Notes under the pieces: model-generated
Database searches by the model: none
Seen by the model: only the letters and a program-made list of their open reading frames with translations
Told to the model about the DNA's origin: nothing
Made by a program: the position numbers and the translations under genes
Part shown: positions 53,186 through 62,212 of the stretch, one piece after another
Position numbering within the stretch: position 1 is the first letter of the stretch
How the letters are laid out: each line of letters begins with the position of its first letter
From: Psychrobacillus sp. FSL H8-0483
Lineage (GTDB): Bacteria; Bacillota; Bacilli; Bacillales_A; Planococcaceae
Assembly: GCF_038637725.1 (NCBI RefSeq)
Contig: NZ_CP152052.1
Location: forward strand, 2,153,501-2,217,500
Length of the DNA stretch: 64,000 nucleotides
Direction: 5' to 3'

Positions 53186-53731
53186 TTACACATCCAAGCT
53201 GTTGATGATACCTAATATTTGATGATCTGTCCATTTGCCATTAATCTTTAGATTTTCTTTAGCTATACCTTCTTTTTTAAACCCTACTTTTTCTAATACC
53301 CGAATAGATGCTATGTTGTCAGGCATAGCTCCTGCTTCAATTCTATGTAATTTTAATTCTCTAAAAGCAAAGTCTACAACAAGTTGAAGAGCTTCTGTTG
53401 TATAGCCCTTTCCATTATACTCCTTATCTAAAGTAAATCCCGTATAACAGCTTTGGAGGTCTCCCCTAGCAATTTGAGTTAATGAAATGTCTCCGATAAG
53501 TTTATCAGTTGCTTTTAAAAAGATTCCAAAAGCATATAATTGCCCTTCATCTGTCTTTTTTAATGCCTGTTCAATGCGTATTTTTTGATGTTCTTCTGTA
53601 TAAAAGGCTTCTGGGAGTAATGGGCTAACTCGTTGAAAAAATTCGCGATTTCTAGTATGTAAGTTAGCTAACTCGCTGGCGTCAGAAGTTTTGTAAAGTC
53701 GAAGATAAATTTGTTGACCTACTAGCTTCAT
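53186..53731 (-). CDS. RimJ/RimL-type GNAT acetyltransferase
   Basis: A 181-residue GNAT protein of the RimJ/RimL group: IYLRLYKTSDASELANLH at the start, then YNGKGYTTEALQLVVDFAF (the acetyl-CoA loop region) and IRVLEKVGFKKEG. It probably acetylates protein N-termini or small amines. GGAGGGG precedes the ATG. Confidence 0.88.
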   Translation of the reverse strand: MKLVGQQIYLRLYKTSDASELANLHTRNREFFQRVSPLLPEAFYTEEHQKIRIEQALKKTDEGQLYAFGIFLKATDKLIGDISLTQIARGDLQSCYTGFTLDKEYNGKGYTTEALQLVVDFAFRELKLHRIEAGAMPDNIASIRVLEKVGFKKEGIAKENLKINGKWTDHQILGIINSLDV

Positions 53732-53812
53732 AAAACCCCTCCATTATCTTTTTACTACCATTTTATTCTAATTAGGCAAAAGTATGATGTACATCCGACC
53801 TTTTTTTGTTTT

Positions 53813-54001
53813 TTAAGGATTTGGCAGTTTTTTACAGAATCCTTGCATACATTTGCAGCATTTTGCTTTAACCTGCTGATTTAGTTCAATTACTTTTCCA
53901 GAGTTTGAAAATTTAAAGATTCCTTTTATCAAATAAACCATACTAAAAGCCCAAGTAATTCCAGCAACCTCTATTTGAAATGAATTTTCTTCAGATGCCA
54001 T
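53813..54001 (-). CDS. Possible small protein with a Cys-rich tail
   Basis: A 62-codon frame with a hydrophobic middle (AGITWAFSMVYLIKGIF) and a C-terminal KCCKCMQGFCKK cluster. No good ribosome binding site is seen and the family is unknown. It may be a relic or a chance frame. Confidence 0.25.
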   Translation of the reverse strand: MASEENSFQIEVAGITWAFSMVYLIKGIFKFSNSGKVIELNQQVKAKCCKCMQGFCKKLPNP

Positions 54002-54061
54002 TACGTGTTCATAATCAAAGGCTTTGTTAAGTAGTATTGTTGTTTTTCATGTATAAAATAT

Positions 54062-54086
54062 GGGAACGTCCGATTTGGACGTTCCC
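54062..54086. terminator. Hairpin downstream of the DinB gene
   Basis: GGGAACGTCC (54062-54071) pairs perfectly with GGACGTTCCC (54077-54086). The U tract is weak in both directions. Confidence 0.6.
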
Positions 54087-54144
54087 GTTCTTATTCCATT
54101 AAAGCCCCCTATAATGGAATAACTGTATAGCTAATGAAGCTTTT

Positions 54145-54636
54145 TTAAAAGCTGCGTTTCCCTGCCCAAATTCCTTGCATTTTACTTAGGAATACAATTT
54201 GCCCAATATGATATGCGTCGTGCAATGCTAAACTCTTCAGTTCAAGCACTAATGATCTTTCTCCAGGGATCTGTCTATACAAATCTTCATGTTCTGATTT
54301 TGCTAGTATTTTTCCAAGTTCACGATGAACATAATAATATTCTTGTTTTGTTTCCTTCCAATTTTGAAACGTCTCAGTTGGTAATCGAAATGTAGATTCA
54401 TTATCTTCTGCCTGGGGTTCATTCGCTGCTTCACCAAGATATCGCATCAGAAGTCTCTTTTTATAGAAAAGTAAATGACAAACTAATTCCCAAATGGAAT
54501 TCATTGCCCCCTCAACTGGTTTCCAAATTGCCTGTTCAAAAGTAATATCCTCTAGCACTTTTTCAAGTGGAGGAAACCAGTCTTCTTCATCTAAGCAGCT
54601 TGCCCATTGTTGTAACAAAAGTGTCTTTACATCCAT
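54145..54636 (-). CDS. DinB-superfamily protein
   Basis: A 163-residue DinB protein with WELVCHLLFYKKRLL in helix 2 and a final LHDAYHIGQIVFL segment, giving three potential metal histidines. It is the third DinB-type gene in the window and is not closely similar to the other two. GGAGGG precedes the ATG. Confidence 0.83.
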   Translation of the reverse strand: MDVKTLLLQQWASCLDEEDWFPPLEKVLEDITFEQAIWKPVEGAMNSIWELVCHLLFYKKRLLMRYLGEAANEPQAEDNESTFRLPTETFQNWKETKQEYYYVHRELGKILAKSEHEDLYRQIPGERSLVLELKSLALHDAYHIGQIVFLSKMQGIWAGKRSF

Positions 54637-54712
54637 TTTCTATTCCCTCCAATTTAATATCTCCCTTTAAAAATACTAATTCGATTTACTTATCTAAACA
54701 CCTTCATGTTCA

Positions 54713-54784
54713 ACTAAACTGCCCCGTTAGTCATCCATGCAGCACAATATATTGATGCACCACAGAGAATGAAAATGGTTAAGA
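54713..54784 (+). repeat. Diverged third copy of the CCCGTTAG repeat
   Basis: It starts ACTAAACTGCCCCGTTAG as in copy 2 and shares CATCCATG and CACCACAGA blocks, then diverges. Confidence 0.6.
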
Positions 54785-54801
54785 GGAGTCAATTTCAATA
54801 T

Positions 54802-55239
54802 TTATCTGATTTTCTCCGCCAACTCTAAAATAATTCCCTCTGGACCGCGAACATAACATAACTTATAACTTTCTTCATACTGCTGTATCTCACTAAAGAT
54901 TTCCGTGCCCTTCTTTTTCAACTTCGCAACAATAGCTTCAATATCTTCAACAGCAAAGCAAATATGTCGGATCCCCAGCGTATTCGCAAAAGGTTGCTGA
55001 ATATCTTTTTCATCTGACGGAGTATAAAATTTGACTAGCTCTATCCATGCCTGACCATCTGGCATCCCCAATCCTACACATGCCGTTTTAACATCATTAA
55101 GCCCAACTATTCTGTCAAACTGTTCTCCATCCAATTCCCATTCCGCTTGCACTTCAAGTCCTAAATTAAGAAAAAACGCTTTAGCCTCTGAAAGATCATT
55201 TACGTTTATACTCACATGATCTATTCTATTGATCTTCAT
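54802..55239 (-). CDS. VOC-family (glyoxalase-like) protein
   Basis: A 145-residue vicinal oxygen chelate protein. It starts KINRIDHVSINVNDLSEAKA with the first metal His, and ends with IRHICFAVEDIEAIVAKLKK and PEGIILELAEK, giving the second His and the C-terminal Glu. The ATG at 55239 has AGGAGG upstream. The substrate cannot be read; glyoxalase or antibiotic-resistance roles are possible. Confidence 0.85.
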   Translation of the reverse strand: MKINRIDHVSINVNDLSEAKAFFLNLGLEVQAEWELDGEQFDRIVGLNDVKTACVGLGMPDGQAWIELVKFYTPSDEKDIQQPFANTLGIRHICFAVEDIEAIVAKLKKKGTEIFSEIQQYEESYKLCYVRGPEGIILELAEKIR

Positions 55240-55789
55240 ATCTCGCACCTCCTATGTTCCCGTTATTTTCAATTCCTATATTCGTGTAAAGTTTGGTTAT
55301 AATTCTAATTCGCTTAAGACAGAAAATATCCTTCTTCAAAAATCCTGCTGCATTAGTTTAAGTGTATCATTTCACAATGAGTTTCTGAGATCTACTTGAT
55401 GTTTCGGATAAAAAAAGGACCATCGAAATGATGGTCTTGTTTAACTAAAGCACCCTTTTGTTTAATAAGAACAGCGACGCTTATTAAACAATCGCACCTT
55501 ATAGTTTAAGAAACATTGTAGGTTGTTGAATTAACTAACGATGTAATATTTTTAGAATTTTTAAAAAATTATTTAATAAAATCCAAAAGTCACAGAACGC
55601 AAATATATTAGGAACAAATAATAAGCTTTTATCTACTTTCATCGTGAATTTAATCTCTACGTTCAAAGCTATAGATTAGTAAACTACTATAGAAAGCTGA
55701 TTTTTATATAATTCGAAAGTTTAGCACAATCAAATATATTAAATCTTTCATATACTTTCGTATATTTATTATTTGAAAGGATGGTGTAT
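55240..55789. other. AT-rich intergenic region with hairpins
   Basis: No gene is seen. GACCATC/GATGGTC (55418-55436) has A7 on its left and can end leftward transcripts. GTTTAATAAG (55460-55469) pairs exactly with CTTATTAAAC (55480-55489) after another TTAACTAAAGCACCC repeat start at 55441. Confidence 0.55.
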
Positions 55790-56716
55790 ATGGGAATAAG
55801 ACCGTATATGATTGATTTGGGTACGCTCGGGGGAACCATCAGTGTTGCTTCTGGTATAAATGACCGTGGACAGATTGTGGGAGGTTCGAGTACGGCTAAT
55901 GGGGAAATTCATGCTTTCCTATGACAAAACGGTGTGATGACCGATCTCGGTACGCTTGGTGTAATCTTTAGTCAAGCTTTTAGTATAAATGATCGTGGAC
56001 AGATTGTGGGAGTTTCGAGTACGGCTAATGGGGAATTCCATGCTTTCATATGGCAAAACAGTGTGATGACCAATCTCGGTACGCTTGGTGGGAGCAATAG
56101 TCAAGCTAATAGTATAAATGACCGTGGACAGATTGCGGGAAGTTCGGATACGGCTACCGGGGAAATTCATGGTTTCCTATGGCAAAACGGTGTGATGACC
56201 GATCTCGGTACGCTTGGTGGAATCAGCAGTATTGCTGAGGGTATAAATGACCGTGGACAGATTGTCGGAGGTTCGAATCCGTTTATTTTCGATTTCCATG
56301 CTTTCTTATGGCAAAACGGTGTGATGACCGATCTCGGCACGCTTGGTGTAGGCTTTAGTCAAGCTAATAGTATAAGTGACCGTGAACAGGTTGTGGGAAT
56401 ATCGGATACGGCTAATGGAGAAAATCATGCTTTCCTATGGCAAAACGGTGTAATGACCGATTTCGGTACGCTTGGTGGAAGCAATAGTCAAGCTAATAGT
56501 ATAAATGACCGTGGACAGATTGTGGGAGGTTCGGAAACGGCTAATGGGGAAACTCATGCTTTCCTATGGCAAAACGGTGTGATGACCAATCTCGGTACGC
56601 TTGGTGGAAGCTTTAGTGAAGCTTTTAGTATTAATAATCATAAACAGGTTGTGGGATTTTCGGATACGGCTAATGGGGAATTCCATGCTTTCCTATGGCA
56701 AATGCAGATTCCATAA
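55790..56716 (+). pseudogene. HAF-repeat protein gene with an in-frame TGA at a Trp position
   Basis: From the ATG at 55790 (AAAGGATGG upstream) the frame makes 44 codons, then meets TGA at 55922-55924 and goes on in frame to 56716. The repeat unit is 43 residues, with the core [21 protein letters not shown] and HAFLWQNGVM. Seven units are present. In every other complete unit the TGA position is a TGG (Trp). It lacks a signal peptide, which is unusual for this family. It may be a pseudogene, a UGA read-through gene, or a protein starting at the ATG at 55934. Confidence 0.75.
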
Positions 56717-56779
56717 TTCGCTTTAATTTTTTTCTAAGTACCCCCTAAACTCTGCTTAACCCTGTCCAAACAAAAAACA

Positions 56780-56797
56780 AGCAAAGAGCTCTTTGCT
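56780..56797. other. Perfect 18-bp palindrome downstream of the HAF gene
   Basis: AGCAAAGAG is followed directly by CTCTTTGCT. There is no loop, so it may be a protein-binding site rather than a terminator. Confidence 0.4.
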
Positions 56798-56860
56798 GAT
56801 TTGAAATAATGTTTGTTCAATAACTCCCTAACAAACCCGTATTTTAGGGTCAATAAGAAG

Positions 56861-56899
56861 AATCCATTTTGAAAAAAGATTTAACAAAATGGATTTTTT
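56861..56899 (+). terminator. Rho-independent terminator
   Basis: AATCCATTTTG (56861-56871) pairs with CAAAATGGATT (56885-56895), followed by a T run. The rest of the 56717-57040 gap shows nothing coding. Confidence 0.75.
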
Positions 56900-57040
56900 C
56901 TTGTAATTTTAATATAAAGTTTTTATAAAAAATTTCGATCATTTTCTAACCGCGGTCCAGTTAGCGGTAGTTCGACCTTTTTCGATTTGAACACCATTGA
57001 ATGGATAGACTTTTTGTATAGGAAGAAGCAAACGCTTCAT

Positions 57041-57700
57041 TTAGGTACTAGCTATTTTTTGGATGACATCACACAACGCTTCTTGACTCATAGAATGAAG
57101 TTCATAATCATGGTCTTTGAATACTAAATTTCTAGTAACATCATTAGGAACAATCACACACCTAATACCTGCTTGTTTGGCTGCATTCAATCCGTTTAAC
57201 GAATCCTCGAACACTATCACTTCTGTTGGTAATAAATTGCAGTCTCTTAATGTTTTAATATAGAGTTCTAGATCTGGTTTAACCCTACTGACATCCTCTT
57301 TTGTATTTATTACTTCAAAATAATCAATAATTCGTAGCTGTTCTAGATATGAATGAACCCAATCTCTAGATGAACTTGAAGCTAAACCAATTACTAAGTT
57401 GTATTCTTTTGCTTCATCTAAATATGCTTTAACTCCTTCTCTAAGTAAAGGTTCTTTCATTTTATCCTTATATTTATTGAATGCTTCTTCCTCTATTTGC
57501 TCACAATCTACTGAGTTTCCAGCTATTTCACGAAAGTATTGATATAAGATTTCATTGCCTGTTCCAATACAATTGGAGTAACCTGCTAGATCTAATTCAA
57601 TCGCATGCTTTTCAAATAATGTTTCTTTAAACGCTTCGTACCAAACTGTCTCTGTATCTACTATTAAACCATCAAAATCAAATATGATTCCTTTAATCAT
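57041..57700 (-). CDS. HAD-superfamily hydrolase (beta-phosphoglucomutase-like)
   Basis: A 219-residue HAD phosphatase. Motif I is DFDGLIVDTE with both catalytic aspartates, motif II is ASSSSRD, motif III Lys is in RVKPDLEL and motif IV is FEDSLNGL. The cap region fits a beta-phosphoglucomutase or YhcW-like sugar phosphatase. It is followed closely by a NUDIX gene, which suggests a small nucleotide- or metabolite-repair unit. Confidence 0.88.
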   Translation of the reverse strand: MIKGIIFDFDGLIVDTETVWYEAFKETLFEKHAIELDLAGYSNCIGTGNEILYQYFREIAGNSVDCEQIEEEAFNKYKDKMKEPLLREGVKAYLDEAKEYNLVIGLASSSSRDWVHSYLEQLRIIDYFEVINTKEDVSRVKPDLELYIKTLRDCNLLPTEVIVFEDSLNGLNAAKQAGIRCVIVPNDVTRNLVFKDHDYELHSMSQEALCDVIQKIAST

Positions 57701-57725
57701 TATTTCATCACTACCTTCATTAAGA

Positions 57726-58268
57726 TCAATTATCTAAGAACGATTTAGACATATAGTAAGCACTCACAGTAAATAGTTGATTTATTTCGCCTTTAGCAAT
57801 CATTGTTTCCATATCATTTAACTCCACCAAATGAACATCAATAAACTCTGTTGGATCTAATTCTTGTTCAAAAGCTTTATACGCATCCAATAGTAAAAAG
57901 GTAATTACTTTATTCGTTTGTGTTGCTGGATTTACATAAAACTCACCAAGTAATATTGGATTTCTTTCTGTTATAAAGCCAGTCTCTTCCCTAATTTCTC
58001 TTAAAATAGCTGTCTCATATGCTTCATTTCCCTCTGGTTTACCAGCAGGTACTTCTAAAAAGAAGTCTTGAGCTGCATATCTATACTGTTTGACGAGGAC
58101 AATCTGTTTCTCCTTAGTTAGAACTATGGCATTCACCCAATCAGCATATTCATTTACATAATAACTTTCTATTTTTTGTCCATCCGGTAGTTCACAACTA
58201 TCTTCACGCAGATTTCCGTATGGAGTTTTAAATACATAACTCGAATTCAACGTTTTCCAACTCTTCAT
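57726..58268 (-). CDS. NUDIX hydrolase (ADP-ribose pyrophosphatase-like)
   Basis: A 180-residue NUDIX protein. The box is GKPEGNEAYETAILREIREE followed by TGF, matching GX5EX7REUXEEXGU. The upstream strand has VKQYRYAAQDFFLEVPAG, typical of the ADP-ribose pyrophosphatase subgroup. AAAGGAG precedes the ATG. Confidence 0.9.
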   Translation of the reverse strand: MKSWKTLNSSYVFKTPYGNLREDSCELPDGQKIESYYVNEYADWVNAIVLTKEKQIVLVKQYRYAAQDFFLEVPAGKPEGNEAYETAILREIREETGFITERNPILLGEFYVNPATQTNKVITFLLLDAYKAFEQELDPTEFIDVHLVELNDMETMIAKGEINQLFTVSAYYMSKSFLDN

Positions 58269-58347
58269 CGTAATTTCTCCTTTGATATTTTCACTAAAAT
58301 AATTGTTGTTTAATATACTCCATGATTTTCAGTTTCATTATCGCGGC

Positions 58348-58794
58348 TCATACATTCATCTCAATACTTTCTAGAATTAAGTTACTTAGTCCGTTTGGAT
58401 AGAGTACCTTTTTTTCGTTAAAAAGTTCTTGTAAAGGAACCCATTTTGCTAATGTAATTTTATTTCCTTCCACAACTTTAAAACTTTCTTTTTGATATAG
58501 GCATTCATCTTCAAATTCCACTAAATAAATTTGTATAATCTCATGACCAATAGATTCGTCTATTTTGAATACGTTTTCTAAACAAGAAATATAGCTTTTA
58601 ATAGTAATTTTTACTTCTAATTCCTCTTGGTACTCTCTGATTACCGTTTCACTTGATATTTCGCCAAGTTCAATCGTGCCGCCAATTGGCCGATAAAATA
58701 TCCCTGTTCCCTTTGAATGTTTCCCTAGTTGTTCTTCTAAGAGAATCATATTATCTTTAACTATTAATCCTAATGATTTAGCTTTTGGAAACAT
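58348..58794 (-). CDS. NUDIX hydrolase
   Basis: A 148-residue NUDIX protein with a box GGTIELGEISSETVIREYQE then EL, slightly degenerate at the final glycine. It opens FPKAKSLGLIVKDNMILLEE. The substrate is unknown. GGAGGG precedes the ATG. It is a second, unrelated NUDIX gene beside the ADP-ribose-type one. Confidence 0.87.
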   Translation of the reverse strand: MFPKAKSLGLIVKDNMILLEEQLGKHSKGTGIFYRPIGGTIELGEISSETVIREYQEELEVKITIKSYISCLENVFKIDESIGHEIIQIYLVEFEDECLYQKESFKVVEGNKITLAKWVPLQELFNEKKVLYPNGLSNLILESIEMNV

Positions 58795-58915
58795 TCATAT
58801 CCCTCCACTACTTTCAGTAATAATTAACTAAGTTCATTTCTCACTAGGCTATTAATCAAATGTAATGTCTTTTGCAAATAACCTTTTAATTATAAAGATT
58901 TTCAGTTACTTTATA

Positions 58916-59251
58916 TCAGAGCGACTTTCCACATTCCGAACAAAACTTGGAAGTTCGAGCAGTTGAATGTCCACAATCGGAGCAATACTGAATGGAATCC
59001 GATAATCCCTCTTTCAATCCTTGTCCAGCAGCTCTCATTTGATCTCTCAAAACATCTTCATTTAACTTTTGAATATTCTTTCGATATCCCACTCCGGTTA
59101 GGATAAATCCAACAAAAATAACAGGCATCGAGACAAAACCTAACCAGAAATACTTTGGCTGTTCAAAACCTTCTAAAGTTAGAAACTCAAATAATGAAAA
59201 AGTAATACCAGCTAATCCCAAAAATACAATAAACGGACCGATAATTTTCAT
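58916..59251 (-). CDS. Membrane protein with a C-terminal zinc ribbon
   Basis: The 111-residue protein has two hydrophobic helices (about 5-25 and 36-56), a soluble helix, and a zinc-ribbon of two CxxC pairs (YCSDCGHS and KFCSECGKS). The function is unknown. GGGGGAATA precedes the ATG. Confidence 0.7.
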   Translation of the reverse strand: MKIIGPFIVFLGLAGITFSLFEFLTLEGFEQPKYFWLGFVSMPVIFVGFILTGVGYRKNIQKLNEDVLRDQMRAAGQGLKEGLSDSIQYCSDCGHSTARTSKFCSECGKSL

Positions 59252-59285
59252 TTTTATTCCCCCTATTTACCATCTAAAATAACTT

Positions 59286-59936
59286 TTACTTATTAACAAT
59301 CTCTATCAGAGTAGTATCTAATCCTAATCTTTCCTTTAACTCTTCTGTAATGAAAAATGAAATGGTTGAAGCCCTTTCTATTTTTTCATATTTATAATGA
59401 GATCCGGTTGTAAGTGTTCCGTCCGTCCAATATGTTTCTGTTGGAGGTGGCGTCAACTGTTGTATGTGTTCTTCGTATTTCCCACTAATTGGACCTTGGA
59501 TATAAATGTCAAATGGCAATGGATTATACGGCGCTTGTTTTTGAACCAAGGAAATCTCCATTATATTGTCTTGGATTTCTACGTATCCATTCTTAGGTAT
59601 TCGCTGATTGTTAACTGTTAACGAATAAGTCCATTGTTTTTTTGCTAGCTCAAGTAATTCCGATTCCCTTAAAAATAGCAATGCATCTTCCGCAAATTGT
59701 TCATAATAAGTTATTTGTTCTTTTGCATAGTTCAAGTCTATTTTTTGAGCATCTAATTCGTTTAACAGGTCTTCATTTTGTTTCTTTAGCTTACCTATTT
59801 GTTCCTTTTGTTCTTCCATTAATAAGTCGTTATCCTCTATTGCTTTCTGATTATCTACTGAACTAGTATCCTTACAACCAATTAATATACTAAAAACTAT
59901 GATGCTGAATGAAAAGAGTATCGTCTTCTTCCACAT
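59286..59936 (-). CDS. Lipoprotein with a coiled-coil segment, function unknown
   Basis: The 216-residue protein has a signal peptide with lipobox LIGCK, then an acidic coiled coil (about 28-75, with EEQKEQIGKLKKQNEDLL), and a beta-rich C-terminal domain beginning near LAKKQWTYSLTV. It is probably tethered outside the membrane. No family is recognised. GGGTGAGG precedes the ATG. Confidence 0.72.
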   Translation of the reverse strand: MWKKTILFSFSIIVFSILIGCKDTSSVDNQKAIEDNDLLMEEQKEQIGKLKKQNEDLLNELDAQKIDLNYAKEQITYYEQFAEDALLFLRESELLELAKKQWTYSLTVNNQRIPKNGYVEIQDNIMEISLVQKQAPYNPLPFDIYIQGPISGKYEEHIQQLTPPPTETYWTDGTLTTGSHYKYEKIERASTISFFITEELKERLGLDTTLIEIVNK

Positions 59937-59966
59937 GATTACCTCACCCTATTCGTTAGAAAAAAT

Positions 59967-60749
59967 TTAAAAAAACTCGTATAAGCCTCCATCAAAATAG
60001 TCGAATTCTTCCTTTGTAATCATTTGCAAACTATACCCCTTATAAAAAGCTTTTATCATTGCTTCATTATCTTTAATAGAACGAATGGCTAGTGCAATAT
60101 CACAGCGTGGATCGCCATAGGCTGCTCCAGATAAATCGATAAATGTCTGAACTCTTCCATTGGAAACAAGGACATTATCAATTGTGCAATCACCATGAAT
60201 CAACACTTGTTTAGACCGAATAGGTGGATGTTTTATTAATTGATCCAGCAACTCTTGATTCCCATCCACTTCATAGTTTTGTAAGTTGTATGCCGCTTTT
60301 TGTAATTGTGTATCTAGCCAATTTTCTTCCGTAATCCAATCGGTAGGGGGCTGTGTTTCGTGTAATTGCTGCAAAAGCTCTCCAAAACTTTGGATAAGCG
60401 CACATTTTTCAGCATCTGATGGAAATTGTTGAAGCGCTTCTCTTAAGGTCACACCTTCCTCCAAACTCATGAGTAAATAACTCTTTTCTTCATTTTCTAC
60501 AAAATGAAAGTAGGTTGGTAAAGGCAAATCTGTTTCTGCATTCAAGCATTTCATGATATCTGCTTCTTGCGAAAGCCATTCTCTATATTTTAATTTGCTG
60601 GCTACTTTACATACAAACTGACCTTTATCCGTATGAAGAAGCGCTACTTCAGAAGTTGCACCTTGTCTTTTAGGATATGAAAACGAATTTATTTTTCCTA
60701 AGAATTTTTCAAACTGTGAAGGAATATTTGGTTTTATTTGTTTATTCAT
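59967..60749 (-). CDS. Aminoglycoside phosphotransferase-family kinase
   Basis: A 260-residue APH/choline kinase fold protein. The Brenner motif is VLIHGDCTIDNVLV, and the DFG-like metal site is FIDLSGAAYGDPRCD. The N-terminal lobe has VCKVASKLKYREWLSQE for the ATP lysine. Bacterial members phosphorylate aminoglycosides, macrolides or small alcohols; the target is unknown. AGGAG precedes the ATG. Confidence 0.87.
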   Translation of the reverse strand: MNKQIKPNIPSQFEKFLGKINSFSYPKRQGATSEVALLHTDKGQFVCKVASKLKYREWLSQEADIMKCLNAETDLPLPTYFHFVENEEKSYLLMSLEEGVTLREALQQFPSDAEKCALIQSFGELLQQLHETQPPTDWITEENWLDTQLQKAAYNLQNYEVDGNQELLDQLIKHPPIRSKQVLIHGDCTIDNVLVSNGRVQTFIDLSGAAYGDPRCDIALAIRSIKDNEAMIKAFYKGYSLQMITKEEFDYFDGGLYEFF

Positions 60750-60827
60750 AAATAACTCCTAACTGGTGTTTTTCTTAGAATTTCGGACAAAATACGATGT
60801 TCACATAAAAGTAGGATTTGCTATAAG

Positions 60828-61249
60828 TTAATTTGATGAGTCCTCCTCAGGAACACTTTCGATAATAGATGTAAAGAAATAAATAAATGACAAATAAAAC
60901 GGATAAAAAATTAGCTGACCTATAATAATAAGCCCTTGTACTGCGTCAGGTTGAGAACCTCGATTAGTAATCGGAAACAGGTTTGCGAAGTGAAAAAGAA
61001 AGAAGAATAAATACGGAAGCCAAAGATTTGCTGACCAATACATAGCTTTTCTTCTTGCACCCATTTTCTATTAAAAATGTAAACTAGAATTGTTAAAAGG
61101 GAAAATCCTACAATATGTAAAACGGCTGTAAGTTGAGTTACTGAATCTGCCTCCCAACCCGTTAACCGCCAAATTCGATAAAAGTTGAGCTGAAGTTCAA
61201 TTGAAAGGAATAGCATAAATGCACTAGGAACACTAACAGTATTTAACAT
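60828..61249 (-). pseudogene. Frameshifted small membrane protein
   Basis: Two frames combine into one 140-residue, four-helix protein. The first (from 61249) ends in IFNRKWVQEEK and then loses its sense; the second continues with AMYWSANLWLPYLFFFLFHF. A missing A in the AAAA run at 61047-61050 would join them as EEKAMYW. The total of 422 bases is not a multiple of three. The gene may be decayed or the read may be wrong. No ribosome binding site is clear. Confidence 0.6.
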
Positions 61250-61552
61250 GCAGAAATATCTGATGGGGAATAACCCCCTTGAACTTTTTTCAAAGGATTC
61301 ATCCTAACCTACTATTATTATACAATAAAAAATATTTAGTTAATTAAAAACACAAAAAAAAGAGAATTATACTATGAAAGAAAAGGTGCACTTGGCCGCT
61401 GGAACTTCAAGCATAGCCCGTATTTATTTAAGTAGAAGCCTTCACAAAAAAAATAAAGGGTAGGAGTATTTCTTCTACCCTTATTTCTATCAAAAAAATA
61501 TCTGGCCAGGTTTCCTATCTTCTAAATAATTCGACAGGCATAGGTACATCTT
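61250..61552. other. Intergenic region with a terminator
   Basis: No gene seen. AAATAAAGGGTAG (61451-61463) pairs with CTACCCTTATTT (61475-61486), with T8 following on the leftward transcript; this is the terminator of the gene at 61553-62032. Confidence 0.65.
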
Positions 61553-62032
61553 TTATGTATTAATAGTCTCCTTGTGTTGAGCATTTCTTATCCAACCAGT
61601 ACCTGCAACAGCCATAAATATAAAGCCACATACTGAGGTGATCCAGAAAAAAATTCTTCCACCATTTGTTGGTGAATTATAAATGAGACCACTTACTACT
61701 AGCAATATACACCCGATCAATCCAAAATAACCTATAGTCCAATCATAATTACATTTCAATAGATAATAACCAATTACACATAGAATGTAGATTCCGCTGA
61801 CCATCATAATTGCTGGAAATAATGGTTGGAATTTAGCTGCATAAACAAAATAATCTAGCTGGCTAATATCATGACCATCCATAATGTCCATATTAAATAA
61901 TTTAGTAAATGGTGTTGAATACTTCCATTCCCATGGATGATTCATAATAGCACTGCCTTCATACCAAGCGATAAATGTTGCAGTACATAATATGAGCGTT
62001 CCGATAATGAGTTGTATAATATATTTAAACAA
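61553..62032 (-). CDS. Membrane protein, DUF4306/YjdJ-like
   Basis: The 159-residue protein has four membrane helices (about 5-24, 66-92, 98-117 and 127-146) and a long first extracytoplasmic loop beginning WYEGSAIMNHPWEWKYSTPF, which resembles the Bacillus YjdJ (DUF4306) group. Function is unknown. The TTG start has GGGGGATGA upstream. Confidence 0.65.
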   Translation of the reverse strand: MFKYIIQLIIGTLILCTATFIAWYEGSAIMNHPWEWKYSTPFTKLFNMDIMDGHDISQLDYFVYAAKFQPLFPAIMMVSGIYILCVIGYYLLKCNYDWTIGYFGLIGCILLVVSGLIYNSPTNGGRIFFWITSVCGFIFMAVAGTGWIRNAQHKETINT

Positions 62033-62212
62033 AAATCATCCCCCTAACATGTTTTAAAATATTCCGTATATTACCAAGACGTATAGGGAATATTTGAGTT
62101 CGCCATTTTTCTATTTATTTGTAAATAAAATCACATTTCCTTGTTGCTTGACTACACTTCTTTTAGACATTTTGACTTTTGATCTTATGGATGCATTAGT
62201 TACATATCAATT

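Noticed and set aside
55790-56716. Regular 129-base repeats, considered as a CRISPR array.
   Set aside because: The repeats are coding, without unique spacers of constant size; they encode HAF units.
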